Origin: Zingiber officinale | Lineage: Eukaryota > Streptophyta > Magnoliopsida > Zingiberales > Zingiberaceae | Length of the DNA stretch: 64,000 nt | NCBI RefSeq assembly: GCF_018446385.1 | Contig: NC_056005.1 | Coordinates: forward strand, 40,677,461 to 40,741,460 | Direction: 5' to 3' | Made by a program: the position numbers and the translations under genes | Part shown: positions 46,331 to 55,985 of the stretch, piece after piece | How the letters are laid out: each line of letters opens with the position of its first letter | How positions within the stretch are numbered: the stretch's first letter is position 1 | The notes under the pieces: model-generated | Database searches by the model: none | Seen by the model: only the letters and a program-made list of their open reading frames with translations | What the model was told of the DNA's origin: nothing

Positions 46331-47900
46331 AGAGTAGAATATGGAAATTTATGATCTAGATGTTGTGCTTGGGGTTTCTTTTATAGGCTTCATTCGACCT
46401 ACGATAAGCCTTTATCAGTCTATCAAACTTGGTTAAACTTGATCCCACAACTGAGTTCATCATGATTTGGACTGAGCCATGAGATCTCATCTTTATCAAG
46501 TTTATTGATAGACTAAAAAGCTTTATGGTGGACTGAACCAAGTCACATCATCGATCCAAGTCTGGACTTGAACCCAGTCAACCAAACCCAACTGTTTGAC
46601 CAAATCAGTGGATCAGATGACTAAATCGGCTTGGGTCTAGTTTGATCCGAGTCAAGTTTGGTTCACTCTGGACTTATCCCATCTTTGTTTAGTTGTATTT
46701 ATTTACTTTTTATTTTTTTTATTTTTATTTTGCTTCCAACTCCAAGTTCATAAAAAACATAAGCAAAGCATGCAAGCCTTATCTTGTATGTCTATCTGAT
46801 CTACTAAACTTTCCTCTTATTGGATATTTTCCGAACAAACTGAATTTTCTAATAAAAATTGAATAACTCAATATGATAAAATACCGGTTAATTTGACTTT
46901 AGATAGAATTAATCAAAATTTTGCAAGAGAGTCTACGATCGAAGGAAGCTATTTTTCAAAGCAAAGGGAATTACGAACTAGCGCATGATGAGGCTTGTGT
47001 TCTTGTTATTCATCTTTGCCTGCGGTACGACTTCCAATTTGGACCACCCTTTTGTACTTTGATTTCCTCTCCTGAGCCCTTCCTTCCTCGGTCGGGATCA
47101 ATGGGAGATGGAGTCGGAGCGTGATATGTTCACGATCGCATATGTTGCTTTGATATGTAGCTTGTAGCTTGGTTTTACCCAAATGCTTTGCTGTAATTTG
47201 GGATTTTACTTCTGAGCATTTGATCTTTCTGTTTTTCGTGAGATTTTCGAGATATGCTTGTCAAATGTCCATGAGTACGCTATCCTAGAAGACTGACCAA
47301 GGCTCAAATCTGGAGAAAATCAACTCAAGACCGCAGGCAAAGGTGTAAGGAGGTCCCTTTGAATTAAAGAAGTTGCCGTCGATATGACCAAGGTCAATCT
47401 TTCTTGCTTCTCCGTCGAGGTCAAGCACTGTCAATCAGCAAAAGGAGAAAAGGCGTGGGAGGGACTGGGACTCCCCCGGCGGCGAGAGCGACGGGAAGGG
47501 ATCGAGATTGGCACTGACGGCTAGAACGGCAGGCGGGAATGAGCGAGGCAGCTGAGACATCGTGAGTAGCGAATGAATTTGGGATATAAGTCCAATTTGG
47601 ATTAAAATTTTGATTTGTATCGAAGACATTTTAAAATTGAAGTTAAACTTTTAATTTCGATCGGTTAATTTGATTTATTCAAATGTGCTCACTCTTAACT
47701 GATTTCGATAAAGTTTCACACGGCACACATGAAGATTCAGAATTCCCAAAAAGCATATTTCATTATTCCCAAATCCACACTAAATTATAATTTCATTCTT
47801 CCGTATGCATAAACTTTTTTTTTCTTTTTTCCACTCTCTTTTATAATATACAACTTCCCTTCCTCCTAAATTAAATTAAATTAATTTAAACATCATTTAA
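46331..47900. other. Intergenic stretch with a small GC island
   Basis: 46340-46680 repeats tggactt/ccaagtc and cagtcaaccaaaccc-type words and may be decayed LTR. 47430-47560 is GC-rich and carries on the minus strand a short frame (ending at 47435) with MSQLPRSFPPAVLAVSANL; it has no partner exon that I can support. No gene called. Confidence 0.35.
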
Positions 47901-47908
47901 ACTTTAAT

Positions 47909-48125
47909 AAATAATCCTCTAAATTTATTTATTTTTTATTTTTATTTTAAATTTAAAAATTTTAATAAAAAATTTTAAAAATATAAAAAAGAAGGTTAAT
48001 AGAACATTAATTTTAATAAATAATCCTCTAAATTTATTTATTTTTTATTTTTATTTTAAAATTAAAAATTTTAATAAAATTTTTTAAAAATATATATATA
48101 TATAAAAAGGTTAATAGAACATTAA
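47909..48125. repeat. Tandem duplication of about 109 bp, AT-rich
   Basis: aataatcctctaaatttatt recurs 109 bases later, and both units end with ggttaatagaacatta. A short (TA)n run lies in the second unit near 48092. Confidence 0.9.
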
Positions 48126-48424
48126 AAAAAATTAATATGTAATTATAAAAATTAAAAAAATAAAAATAATAATAATGAGAATTGATTTTATTAATAAAAT
48201 AATAAAAATTAAAAAATCATTTTAGCGCTGATTAGTACGTGGTACTGATTTTTGGAGACTAGTACAATGGGTGCTGATTCACTGTATTAATTTTTTGAAA
48301 CTAGTACCATAATATTTTAAACATTTTAAATCATTTTGAATATAATTAAAGTTTATTTGGACTCATGCTAATCTAATAAATTCACCGAAGTTTTAAATAA
48401 TAAAACACTGCTCAATATTTGAAT

Positions 48425-48530
48425 TTCTAAAATTTTATAATGGGATAAAAATATGGAATGTGTAAAAGATAGATATAATGAAAAATCTTTATCCTAAATT
48501 TCCTACACGAAATTATAGACTCATACCAAT
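48425..48530 (+). repeat. Left copy of a diverged direct repeat flanking the NLR fragment
   Basis: aaaattttataatggga, then ggaatgtgtaaaagatagat and gaaaaatctt, recur in the same order at 49995-50095 with ggaatgtgtaaaaggtagat and gagaaatctt. The two lie about 1.57 kb apart. Confidence 0.75.
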
Positions 48531-48570
48531 TGTATAAAATTTGAAACTTTCTAAACTTTTTGATCGATGC

Positions 48571-49771
48571 TAGGCCTGTTCAACCGGTCGGTTAATCGGT
48601 TTATCGTTCCAGTTAGTTCCGGTTAATCATATTTTACAGACAACCGGTTAACCAACCGGTAGTATTACCGGTTTCGGTTGAACCGGTTCCGGATGGTTAG
48701 TCGGTTCTAACCGAGAACCGGTAGGCCTGGTAAGCACCACTAAGTGGACTAAAGTCCAGCCCAGCTAAGTAGATGAAAGCCCAGCTATCATTTTGCAATC
48801 CTTTAGAATTTAGAAATCTTGAATTTTCCAGCTTCTACTTCACTAAATCTATTTCTGAGATGTTTACTGATGGTTGCTTTCATCATCATCTATCAACATA
48901 TTGACAACCATTTTCTTCTCCGTTTCTCTCCTTATAATCAAATTATTGCGGGAGTAGGTCTCTAGACTTGTTTTCGACATGCGAATACTGCTTTGTGGCA
49001 AATTGAGAAGGACTTTTGCAGCAAAATAGAATCCAGACTTTCTATTATAGTTTTTATCATACCCCCTACCCTACTCTTAAACACAATTTGATTATCAACA
49101 GAAAAGAAATCACTCACCGGTCTTGAAAAAGTTTTTGATCTTTGCTTCTTCTGGAAGAATTTGGTGTCGTAGTAATCCACAATATCCTCAAGATCGTAGG
49201 CCAAATATTTGAGCAAGTCCTTCACAGAATCAACAATAGAATGGTGGGATTCAACATCTTCGATCACTGCGACAATAATCGTCGACAATTCCTTGAGCTT
49301 CTCCATCTTCCTTTTAGTATGAATCATTGCCTTGAGTTTCTCATCGAGTTCGACAAGAATGGCCACCTTATCGACCATGAAGTGACCCACAGCAGTTACC
49401 AAAACTACTTCCATAGCTATGGATGAAGTATGTAAAAGTTGAAAAGAGAAGCAATATCTACGTCACGAAGTTACAGAAATTACAAGGCGACGACTACTTC
49501 AAGTGTTTATTTTTGATGGATTATTAAAAGTATTGCGTCTCCAATAATACGTTTTCTTATAAAACTAGTGTTCATAAAACTAATTTATTACTGGTTAGCC
49601 TAGATTACTCGATTTACCGGTTTAACAATTTTTTTAAAAAAATAAATCGAAAACCAGACCGATTAATCGATAAAAATCAATTAACCAAAACCAATTAACT
49701 AATTAATTAAAATCGATAAATTATCGATTTCGATCTGATTTTTGATTTCTCGATTTTTTTACACAGCCCTA
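48571..49771. mobile_element. Possible hAT-type element enclosing an NLR gene fragment
   Basis: The left end reads TAGGCCTGTTCAACCGG; the right end, read on the minus strand, is TAGGGCTGTGTAAAAAAATC. Both fit the TAGGGnTGT-type terminal inverted repeats of plant hAT elements. Both subterminal regions are rich in short accggtt / atcgatta words (48585-48720 and 49600-49755), as in hAT elements. Flanking octamers (atcgatgc and atctacac) match at only 5 of 8 positions, so a target duplication is not secure. There is no transposase. It may instead be two separate MITEs on either side of the fragment. Confidence 0.45.
48867..49414 (-). pseudogene. CC-NBS-LRR resistance gene fragment: Rx N-terminal domain and start of NB-ARC
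   Basis: From ATG 49414 the frame encodes 150 codons with a typical Rx_N coiled-coil domain: AVGHFMVDKV, a charged helix ending KLKELSTIIVAVIEDVESHH, then SVKDLLKYLAYDLEDIVDYY (the DxxYDAEDxxD-type signature) and SRVGGMIKTIIESLDSIL. This frame stops at 48962. Sequence just beyond, in another frame, reads RETEKKMVVNMLIDDDESNH, the usual lead-in to the NB-ARC domain, and then stops before the P-loop. No P-loop, kinase 2, GLPL or LRR sequence follows. So this is a truncated, frame-shifted copy, not a working NLR. If transcribed it might yield a CC-only protein. It lies between hAT-like ends and may have been captured. Confidence 0.8.
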
Positions 49772-49781
49772 ATCTACACTG

Positions 49782-49853
49782 AAAATTCTTTATTTCATAA
49801 TGATAACAAAAGACCTAAAAATTCTTTATTTTATGATGATAACAAAAGACATA
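49782..49853. repeat. 36-bp tandem duplication
   Basis: aaaattctttatttcataat, then gataacaaaagac, repeated once with three differences. Confidence 0.85.
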
Positions 49854-49994
49854 TTTGGACTCTTAGATAGTATTAAGTTATATATTTGGACTCTAGCTAC
49901 TATAAAAATTTATATAAATTAAAATGAATGTGATCAGAACTCTTTAAATCTTTAAATTCATCAATTGATTTGACTGAAACCTAAATTGACTTGA

Positions 49995-50095
49995 ATTTTT
50001 AAAATTTTAAAATGAAATAGAAGTGCGGAATGTGTAAAAGGTAGATAGGATGAGAAATCTTGAGTCTCCAAGTCATAAGCTTGTGCCAATTAACA
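49995..50095 (+). repeat. Right copy of the diverged direct repeat flanking the NLR fragment
   Basis: Partner of 48425-48530. It ends tgtgccaatt where the left copy has cataccaatt. Confidence 0.75.
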
Positions 50096-50251
50096 ACCAT
50101 CAAGAGAAGAACTCATTTTATCCATATTTACATGCGACGCCAATGGTTTTTTTTGGCTCCGAAAACTCCAGGTGTTCTCAGGTACAACTAATGTTTCTCA
50201 ACAAGTCCTTGCCACTGAAGCGTCGGCGAGTTCTTTTCTTCGTCTCGTTTC

Positions 50252-51182
50252 CTAAATCATATCGGCAAAGCACTTGGAAGTCTGCAACGAATTGAAATCT
50301 TGTGCCATCTCAAACAGCATCTGCTGTAGTTCCCTTAGGCTATACTGCTTCCCCTGAAAGATTGATTTAATATCAGAATCAAGTAATTGAGAAGAACACC
50401 AGAAGGTAACAGGTCATGAAGCTGATAAGAACAATAAATTATAACAAAACAGATGCAAAGGAACAAATTTTACAAGTACAATCACACAAATTGAATTGCA
50501 TGAAACAACTAAAAAAAAAGAAGACGGAAATATCAGAATTAAGTTACCTCCTTCCTCACGCTAGCCATAAGCGACATCATTTCTTGAACGAAATCATGAA
50601 AGCCCTTCAAGAACAAAGCATATAATTAAACTTTGGTCATTTTCGGAATAATCACGCAAATCCAATCGCAATTTTCATCCAACTTACCTCGACTGCTTCC
50701 TCCTCGTCTTCAATAGGATCGTAGAGTCCAGAATCGTACAATCTCCTCCTCTTGGCATCGGATAACACTGTTCCACACGATTCCATTAGAAGAACCAAAG
50801 GAGAAACTATTGAATATTTTAAAACGTATTATAGGTTCACAGATCAGAGATATTTCTTGATTTAAAACAGAAAGGGAAATGCAAATTACTACCTTGGTAA
50901 GCCTCTTGGATCTGTTGGAACCTTCGCTTGGCCTCATCCGCCATCTCCGGCTCCCCCCTTCTCCTATCCGGATGCCACCTCTAACACAAACAACAAAAGG
51001 ATCAATCCAAATCCAACCCCTATCAATGCATAAGTAATCATCACAAAATGGGAGTCAAAATTTTTTACCAAAGCGAGTCTCCGGTAGGCGTTGCGGATCT
51101 CCAAGAATGAGGCATCCCGAACGACGCCGAGCACATCGTAGTACGAAACCGATCGCCTGCGCGGCCTTTTCAAATGCTCCAT
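50252..51182 (-). CDS. J-domain (DnaJ) protein, 146 aa, five exons
   Basis: Exons on the minus strand: 51182-51069, 50980-50893, 50767-50688, 50604-50548 and 50353-50252 (stop). All introns are GT-AG (88, 125, 83 and 194 bases) and the frame stays open across them. The J domain covers about residues 12-80: SYYDVLGVVRDASFLEIRNA (helix I to II), YRRLAL, then RWHPDRR with the HPD triad at 41-43 formed across the first exon junction, then KRRFQQIQEAYQVLSDAKRR and LYDSGLYDP. An acidic EDEEEAVE stretch, a helix FHDFVQEMMSLMASVRKE, and SLRELQQMLFEMAQDF complete it. There is no Gly/Phe or zinc region, so it is a class C (type III) J protein; short plant relatives of this layout are known as Hsp70 co-chaperones, stimulating Hsp70 ATPase through HPD. 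No targeting signal, so probably cytosol or nucleus. The start is the first ATG before the domain; longer upstream frame sequence is 5' leader. Confidence 0.9.
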
Positions 51183-52110
51183 CGTGCTCGCGGCCACCGC
51201 AAAACGAAGACGGTCAGGTTTACGACAGTCGCCGCTCCGTGGCTCTTTATCGAAGAGAAGAGAAAGGTGGGAAAATATCTGAAGCGGACGCTTTCGCGCG
51301 GCGATTCTGGAAGCTTCTCGGTGGCGGTGGAGGTGGCGATGTGTGGATGAGATTGAGTGTGTCAGAGTCAGATATTTAGTTTTATGCAGCAATATCAGTA
51401 GGGGTTTACGAAGCCGTTTTCCAGAATGTTCGCAGCTCCATGCTACACGCAACTTGTCGCACATATCTACACGTAACATGTTACACATAGTCCGAAATGA
51501 CAGCTGGACGGGTTGCCTGAGTGTCCGGATTATTGACCGATATTTTAGATTATTTTAGGGATTTTTTAATTAAATAATCGGTCGACCGGAGTAAATAATT
51601 AAGCAACACATTAAGAGCGGTTGACGAGAATTTAGTCCTCAAACTACCTTCGTATGGATGATTCTTGCAATGCCATTATTTGTTGAAGGAAATCAAGGAG
51701 AAAAAGGATAAATTTTGATTTGTGAATTGAAAAATGAGTAATATTTTATTGTTTAATTGATATGTTTAACTTGTGAAATATTTTTATGATATAAATAGTT
51801 CTCAAATTTGAATCATGAAAAAATTATCACACAACACAAGTTAGCTTTACTATGAAACTAATTTTACTCGTTGCAAATGTAACAAAAATTTTCAAATACC
51901 TAAATCACATATATGATAAGTGTCACGTATATAAAATTTTTATCATATTTTCACACTACATTCATTCGACCTACTTTTATATCCATAATTCATGATATCT
52001 TTGATTCTATACTTTATTATTATAATTTACTACTCCTAGATACGGTTCTCGTGTATTTTGATTAATAGGAGTGAAGGTCGGAATGAAACAGAGACCAAAG
52101 ATGATAAAGG
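51183..52110. other. J-protein gene 5' side and AT-rich spacer
   Basis: 51183-51500 holds the presumed leader and promoter (a weak cataaaac box on the minus strand near 51380). The rest is AT-rich with no gene or element seen. Confidence 0.4.
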
Positions 52111-52119
52111 GAAAAGCCT

Positions 52120-52379
52120 TGCTCTGCCACGAGCGCCCATGCCTGATGACACGAGTCGTGCCCCGTTCTAGAGCCATGTTAGGGGTGGCCATGCCACTCC
52201 CCACGCCCCGTGCCCGGCTCTGCTTCCCTACCACGATTCTCCCGTGCCTAGTGGCATGGGTTGTGCCACGTTCGGCTGCCTTCCCATAGGTAACCATGCC
52301 CAGCGACACGGGCCATACCATGTTCGACCTCCTCGCCATGGGCACCCGTGCCCAATGGAACGAGTTGTTGCCCCCGAAG
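52120..52379. repeat. Degenerate GC-rich repeat, about four units
   Basis: catgcctgatgacacgagtc, cgtgcctagtggcatgggtt, catgcccagcgacacgggcc and cgtgcccaatggaacgagtt start near 52129, 52234, 52287 and 52347. Each is followed by a gtgcc/ttcg-type continuation. It resembles the U3 arrays of the Athila/Tat-type LTRs. The Tekay element begins immediately after it. Confidence 0.6.
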
Positions 52380-54436
52380 TGTAACAATCTAAATTTTCTC
52401 ATTACGAGTCCTAATAGTACTTAAAAATATTTAGAAATGCTTTAGAAATATTCTAGAGATTTTTAGAAATTTTTAGAGTATTTTTATACAATTTTTGGAG
52501 TTCGTTTGGTATTTTTACCAAAAGAAATGGATTTAAGGCAAAAAGAGGTCGGGCCGAGGATCGAACCAGAGACTTCTAGTTAAACAAAGTCTTAAGTTGT
52601 TTCGGATGACCAGGAACCCAGTAGGGCCGTGCTGATCAAAGAGAGGGCGAAATTAATTTAAGCAGTAATAGATAACAGAAATATCTAGGTATTATAAAGG
52701 GAGATAAGAGAGGAGCTTAGGCTTTTAATTGGTCGTGACCTAAACCCTTTCTCATCCCTCTCTTGCGCGCGGCGGCTCCTCTCGGGCGGAAACAAAGCCG
52801 AGGTTAGGGTTTTGTCTCCGGCGGCCGGCCAAGGACCCAAATCCGAGAGTCTTCCACGCCATCACGATCCTCACGTCGAGGAGAACCTATTGGCACGAAG
52901 AAGGGGCTGAGATTTCAAGTTATCCGAAACACTAGAAGCCTTCTTCTTCGGTGGTGAGTCCAAGAACGCAAAGGTAAGTGCTACTCACCTGCGGTAAGGG
53001 TAGTTTCGAGCTTCGATTTAGTGTTTCTTTTAGTTTTCGGCATATGCTGTAAAGGATTATGATTGCTAGGGAATTTAGAGTAGATTCGAGATTTGCTTTT
53101 CCCTTTAATTAGAAATTCGGATTTTTATGTAGATTTTTCTGATGAGATTTTAATGAGCATGATCAGTTAAATATGGAGTTTTACAGGTTTCGGATTTTGT
53201 TGCTACTAGGCCATGAATATGAAAGGGTTTAGTTGTTTGAGCATGTAGGTTTCGGTTTTGTGGTCACTGCAAAGAATGTCTATGTGTAGTAATTCGGTCC
53301 CTTTTGTTTTCCTTACCGTGGTACTGAACAGGAGGATGGTTATGTCTTCGGTTTGTGTTGCAATGGGTACGAATAAGTTTAGTTGTGGAAAGATCCAGTT
53401 AGATCATTGGTAGCATAATTAGATGTGCAACTTTGATTTTTTTCGTGGAACTTTTGAGTAGGGATGACTTGTATGTTAACCATGCTTGATTAAAACTACA
53501 ACTTCCGAGGTTGTCGTTAAACAAATCCAGGTGACCGGTTCCGAGGTCTTGGCCCTGGTAAGACCAAGGTCTTTACCCTCGTAGGACTGGTGGTTCGATA
53601 CCTCAGTTTCTATTAGGGAGCCCGCAATAGTACTAAGCCTGGGCCCAAGAGATTATTATTTTGAAGTATAAAAGTATAAGTTTTGAACAAATAGAATAAA
53701 CTTCCCATAAGTTTTAAAAAAATCAACAAGCTTAGTTCTTTTATTCTTACATGTTTAGATTTTCTTATTGCTATTAGATGAGCATGAGCAACTTTACATG
53801 TTTAGCATTTCAGTCTGTTTTGATTTCCTTGCTATTAGATGAGCATGAGTAGTGTTTCTATTAAAGTATTCAGTTCTTAGATCTTTTCCTATTCATATGC
53901 ATATACGAGTTTTGTGAGTTATATAGCGCTTACTAAGCATTCTGCTTATAGTTGCATTTTCCTTTTACTGCAGATAAAGGGAAAGGAAAGCTAAAGTGAA
54001 GGAAGGCGACAAGGAGATGTGAGATGGATGTGTGATGTCTGGACTATGGAAGCCTTGGGACCTTGCTTAAGAATTCATTAAGATTTTGTATTTAGACTGT
54101 TGGGATTATTCTTTCATGTTGTTGGATTTGTTCATTGAATAATTTAAGTTTTAGAATTCTTCCTTTTATTTGCTATGCACATTAGTTCCGTTATCTGAAT
54201 TGTATTATTGTTGCATGCATGTTCAGATTAATATATAGTTTTAGTTGAGAACAAATAATTGAGTAGAATGTTGAGATGAGTTATTTATGTTTCCAGCTGT
54301 TACTTATTGTATCCTTTGAGTTTTTGAGAGTTTTAAGTATTGATATTTACATGTGAGCAACACTAGTTAAGAAAAGTTAATAGTCCAGTAGCGTCCCACC
54401 CTCGCAGACTAGTAGAGTGGAGGGTGGGGTGTTACA
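52380..54436 (+). mobile_element. 5' LTR of the Tekay-type element
   Basis: 2057 bp. TATA-like tataaagg at 52693-52700, then a GC-rich tract (52760-52960), a ggtgagtcc ... ggtaagtgc donor-like pair near 52951-52981, a long T-rich stretch, and a ccttttactgcag acceptor-like site near 53973. About 320 bases present in the 3' LTR are absent here after 53490. Confidence 0.9.
52693..52700 (+). promoter_or_regulatory. TATA box of the Tekay 5' LTR
   Basis: tataaagg, conserved in the 3' LTR at 59672-59679. Confidence 0.65.
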
Positions 54437-54439
54437 AGT

Positions 54440-54451
54440 TGGTATCAGAGC
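54440..54451 (+). other. Primer-binding site, initiator tRNA-Met type
   Basis: tggtatcagagc, three bases after the LTR end; the standard site for plant chromoviruses. Confidence 0.9.
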
Positions 54452-54680
54452 AGTCCCCATTCTCCAGCATCACACGCACATCAACATCAGCCTTGCCGTC
54501 TTCAAGTAAGAAAGTATTTTAAATTCCTTTATTACTATGACTTTCCTTATTATTTACAGTAAAGAGAAATCTTTAGAAGTATTTGATTATATGTGTAGAA
54601 TAGGGAAGTGTTTAGAAGTGCTTACTCATAAATGTTTAAAGTCAAGAATTTTGCTTAGTTTTCTCTTTTTACATAATTAG

Positions 54681-55985
54681 ATGTCAAGAAGAGGACGCCC
54701 CCGTACCGCTCGTACTGAGGACCTAGCACAGGAGAACGAAGAGCCCAGAACAACTGAACCAAATCTCTCTGAAGTTGTTGCTCAACTCCAGAGACAAGTG
54801 GCAGAGCAGCAATAAGTGATCGTCAATCTGATGGCTAATTGGCAGCCAGTTCCTCCCACTCCTCCAACTATTAATGTGGAGACTCCAGTGGTGACTGAGG
54901 TTCCACCAGCCGTCCTAGAAGTCCCCACAGCACCTAGAAGACCAGAAACATATTTGATACAGTGGCTGAAGCTGAAGCCAGAAAGCCTCTCAAGCACGAC
55001 TGAGCCCTGGGATGCCCAGGCTTGGTTCAAGACACTAGAGAGCACAATGGAGCTTCTTGACTGGCCAGAAGTCGAGAAGGTCAAGTGTGTCTCTTTCTGC
55101 CTATCTGGAGATGCTCGTATGTGGTGGGAGAGAGTTAAGAGAAAGAGAGCAGTCAATTAGATGAGCTGGGCTGACTTCGAGATAGAGTTTTACAAAGAAT
55201 TCTTCCGCCAACGGATCATCAATAAACATTATGAGGAGTTTATAGAATTCAGACAAGGCGACTTGCCGGTGGAAGAAGCAGTCAAGAGATTCAACAGGCT
55301 AGCTCGTCTCTGCCCAGAGCTAGTAAGTACAGAGAAAGAACGAGTCAGACTGATGCTCTGAATGCTGAAATCAGAAATAGCACTTAATGTGAGTGGTGGA
55401 ACTCACCGACCACAGACTGGTGAAGAGCTGGTCAACAGGCCATTAGTCGCTGAGCACTATCTCTATAGCATCAAGGCACAACAAACGCAACTCAAGCCGG
55501 TCAAGATAGAAGACATGACAGCAGGGAGTCAGAAACCCCAGGTAAGCAAGCAGAACTGGAAGGGCAAAGATAACAAAAGGAAATGATGGAATACAGGAGA
55601 CAACTAGAAGGGAGGTTCAACAAACAAGCAGGCCAAGTTCCCTCCCTGTCCTAAATGTGGGAGAGTACATCCAGGAGCTTGTCTTTTGGGTATGACTGGA
55701 TGTTATTCGTGTGGTCGAGAAGGGAATTTGGCTAAGACATGTCCTAACAAGCTCAAAGCACCTCAGCAACAGACAGTGCAATACAGGAACAAGCCTCAGT
55801 TACACTACATGCCTGCAACTCTGGACGGACCTCAGCTCAGTCAAGGAAGGTTAGAGGCCCCACCAGTTTCAGCCAGTGCCAGAGTATTCTCCCTCACTAA
55901 AGAGGAAGCTGCTAGTGCCTCCACGGTCGTAACAGGTCAAGTAGTTATTTTTCAGCATGTAGCTATTGTGTACTATTTGATACTG
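54681..55985 (+). other. Tekay gag region (fossil)
   Basis: Starts MSRRGRPRTARTED, then a capsid-type part with WDAQAWFKTLESTMELLDWP, VKCVSFCLSGDARMWWERV and FYKEFFRQRIINKHYEEFIE, and a zinc knuckle CYSCGREGNLAKTCP near 55700. An upstream CPKCGRVHPGAC near 55655 is a further knuckle-like stretch. Not open throughout. Confidence 0.85.

Noticed and set aside
46921-47124. 67-codon plus-strand frame
   Set aside because: No domain, no supporting signals, AT-rich flank composition; treated as chance.
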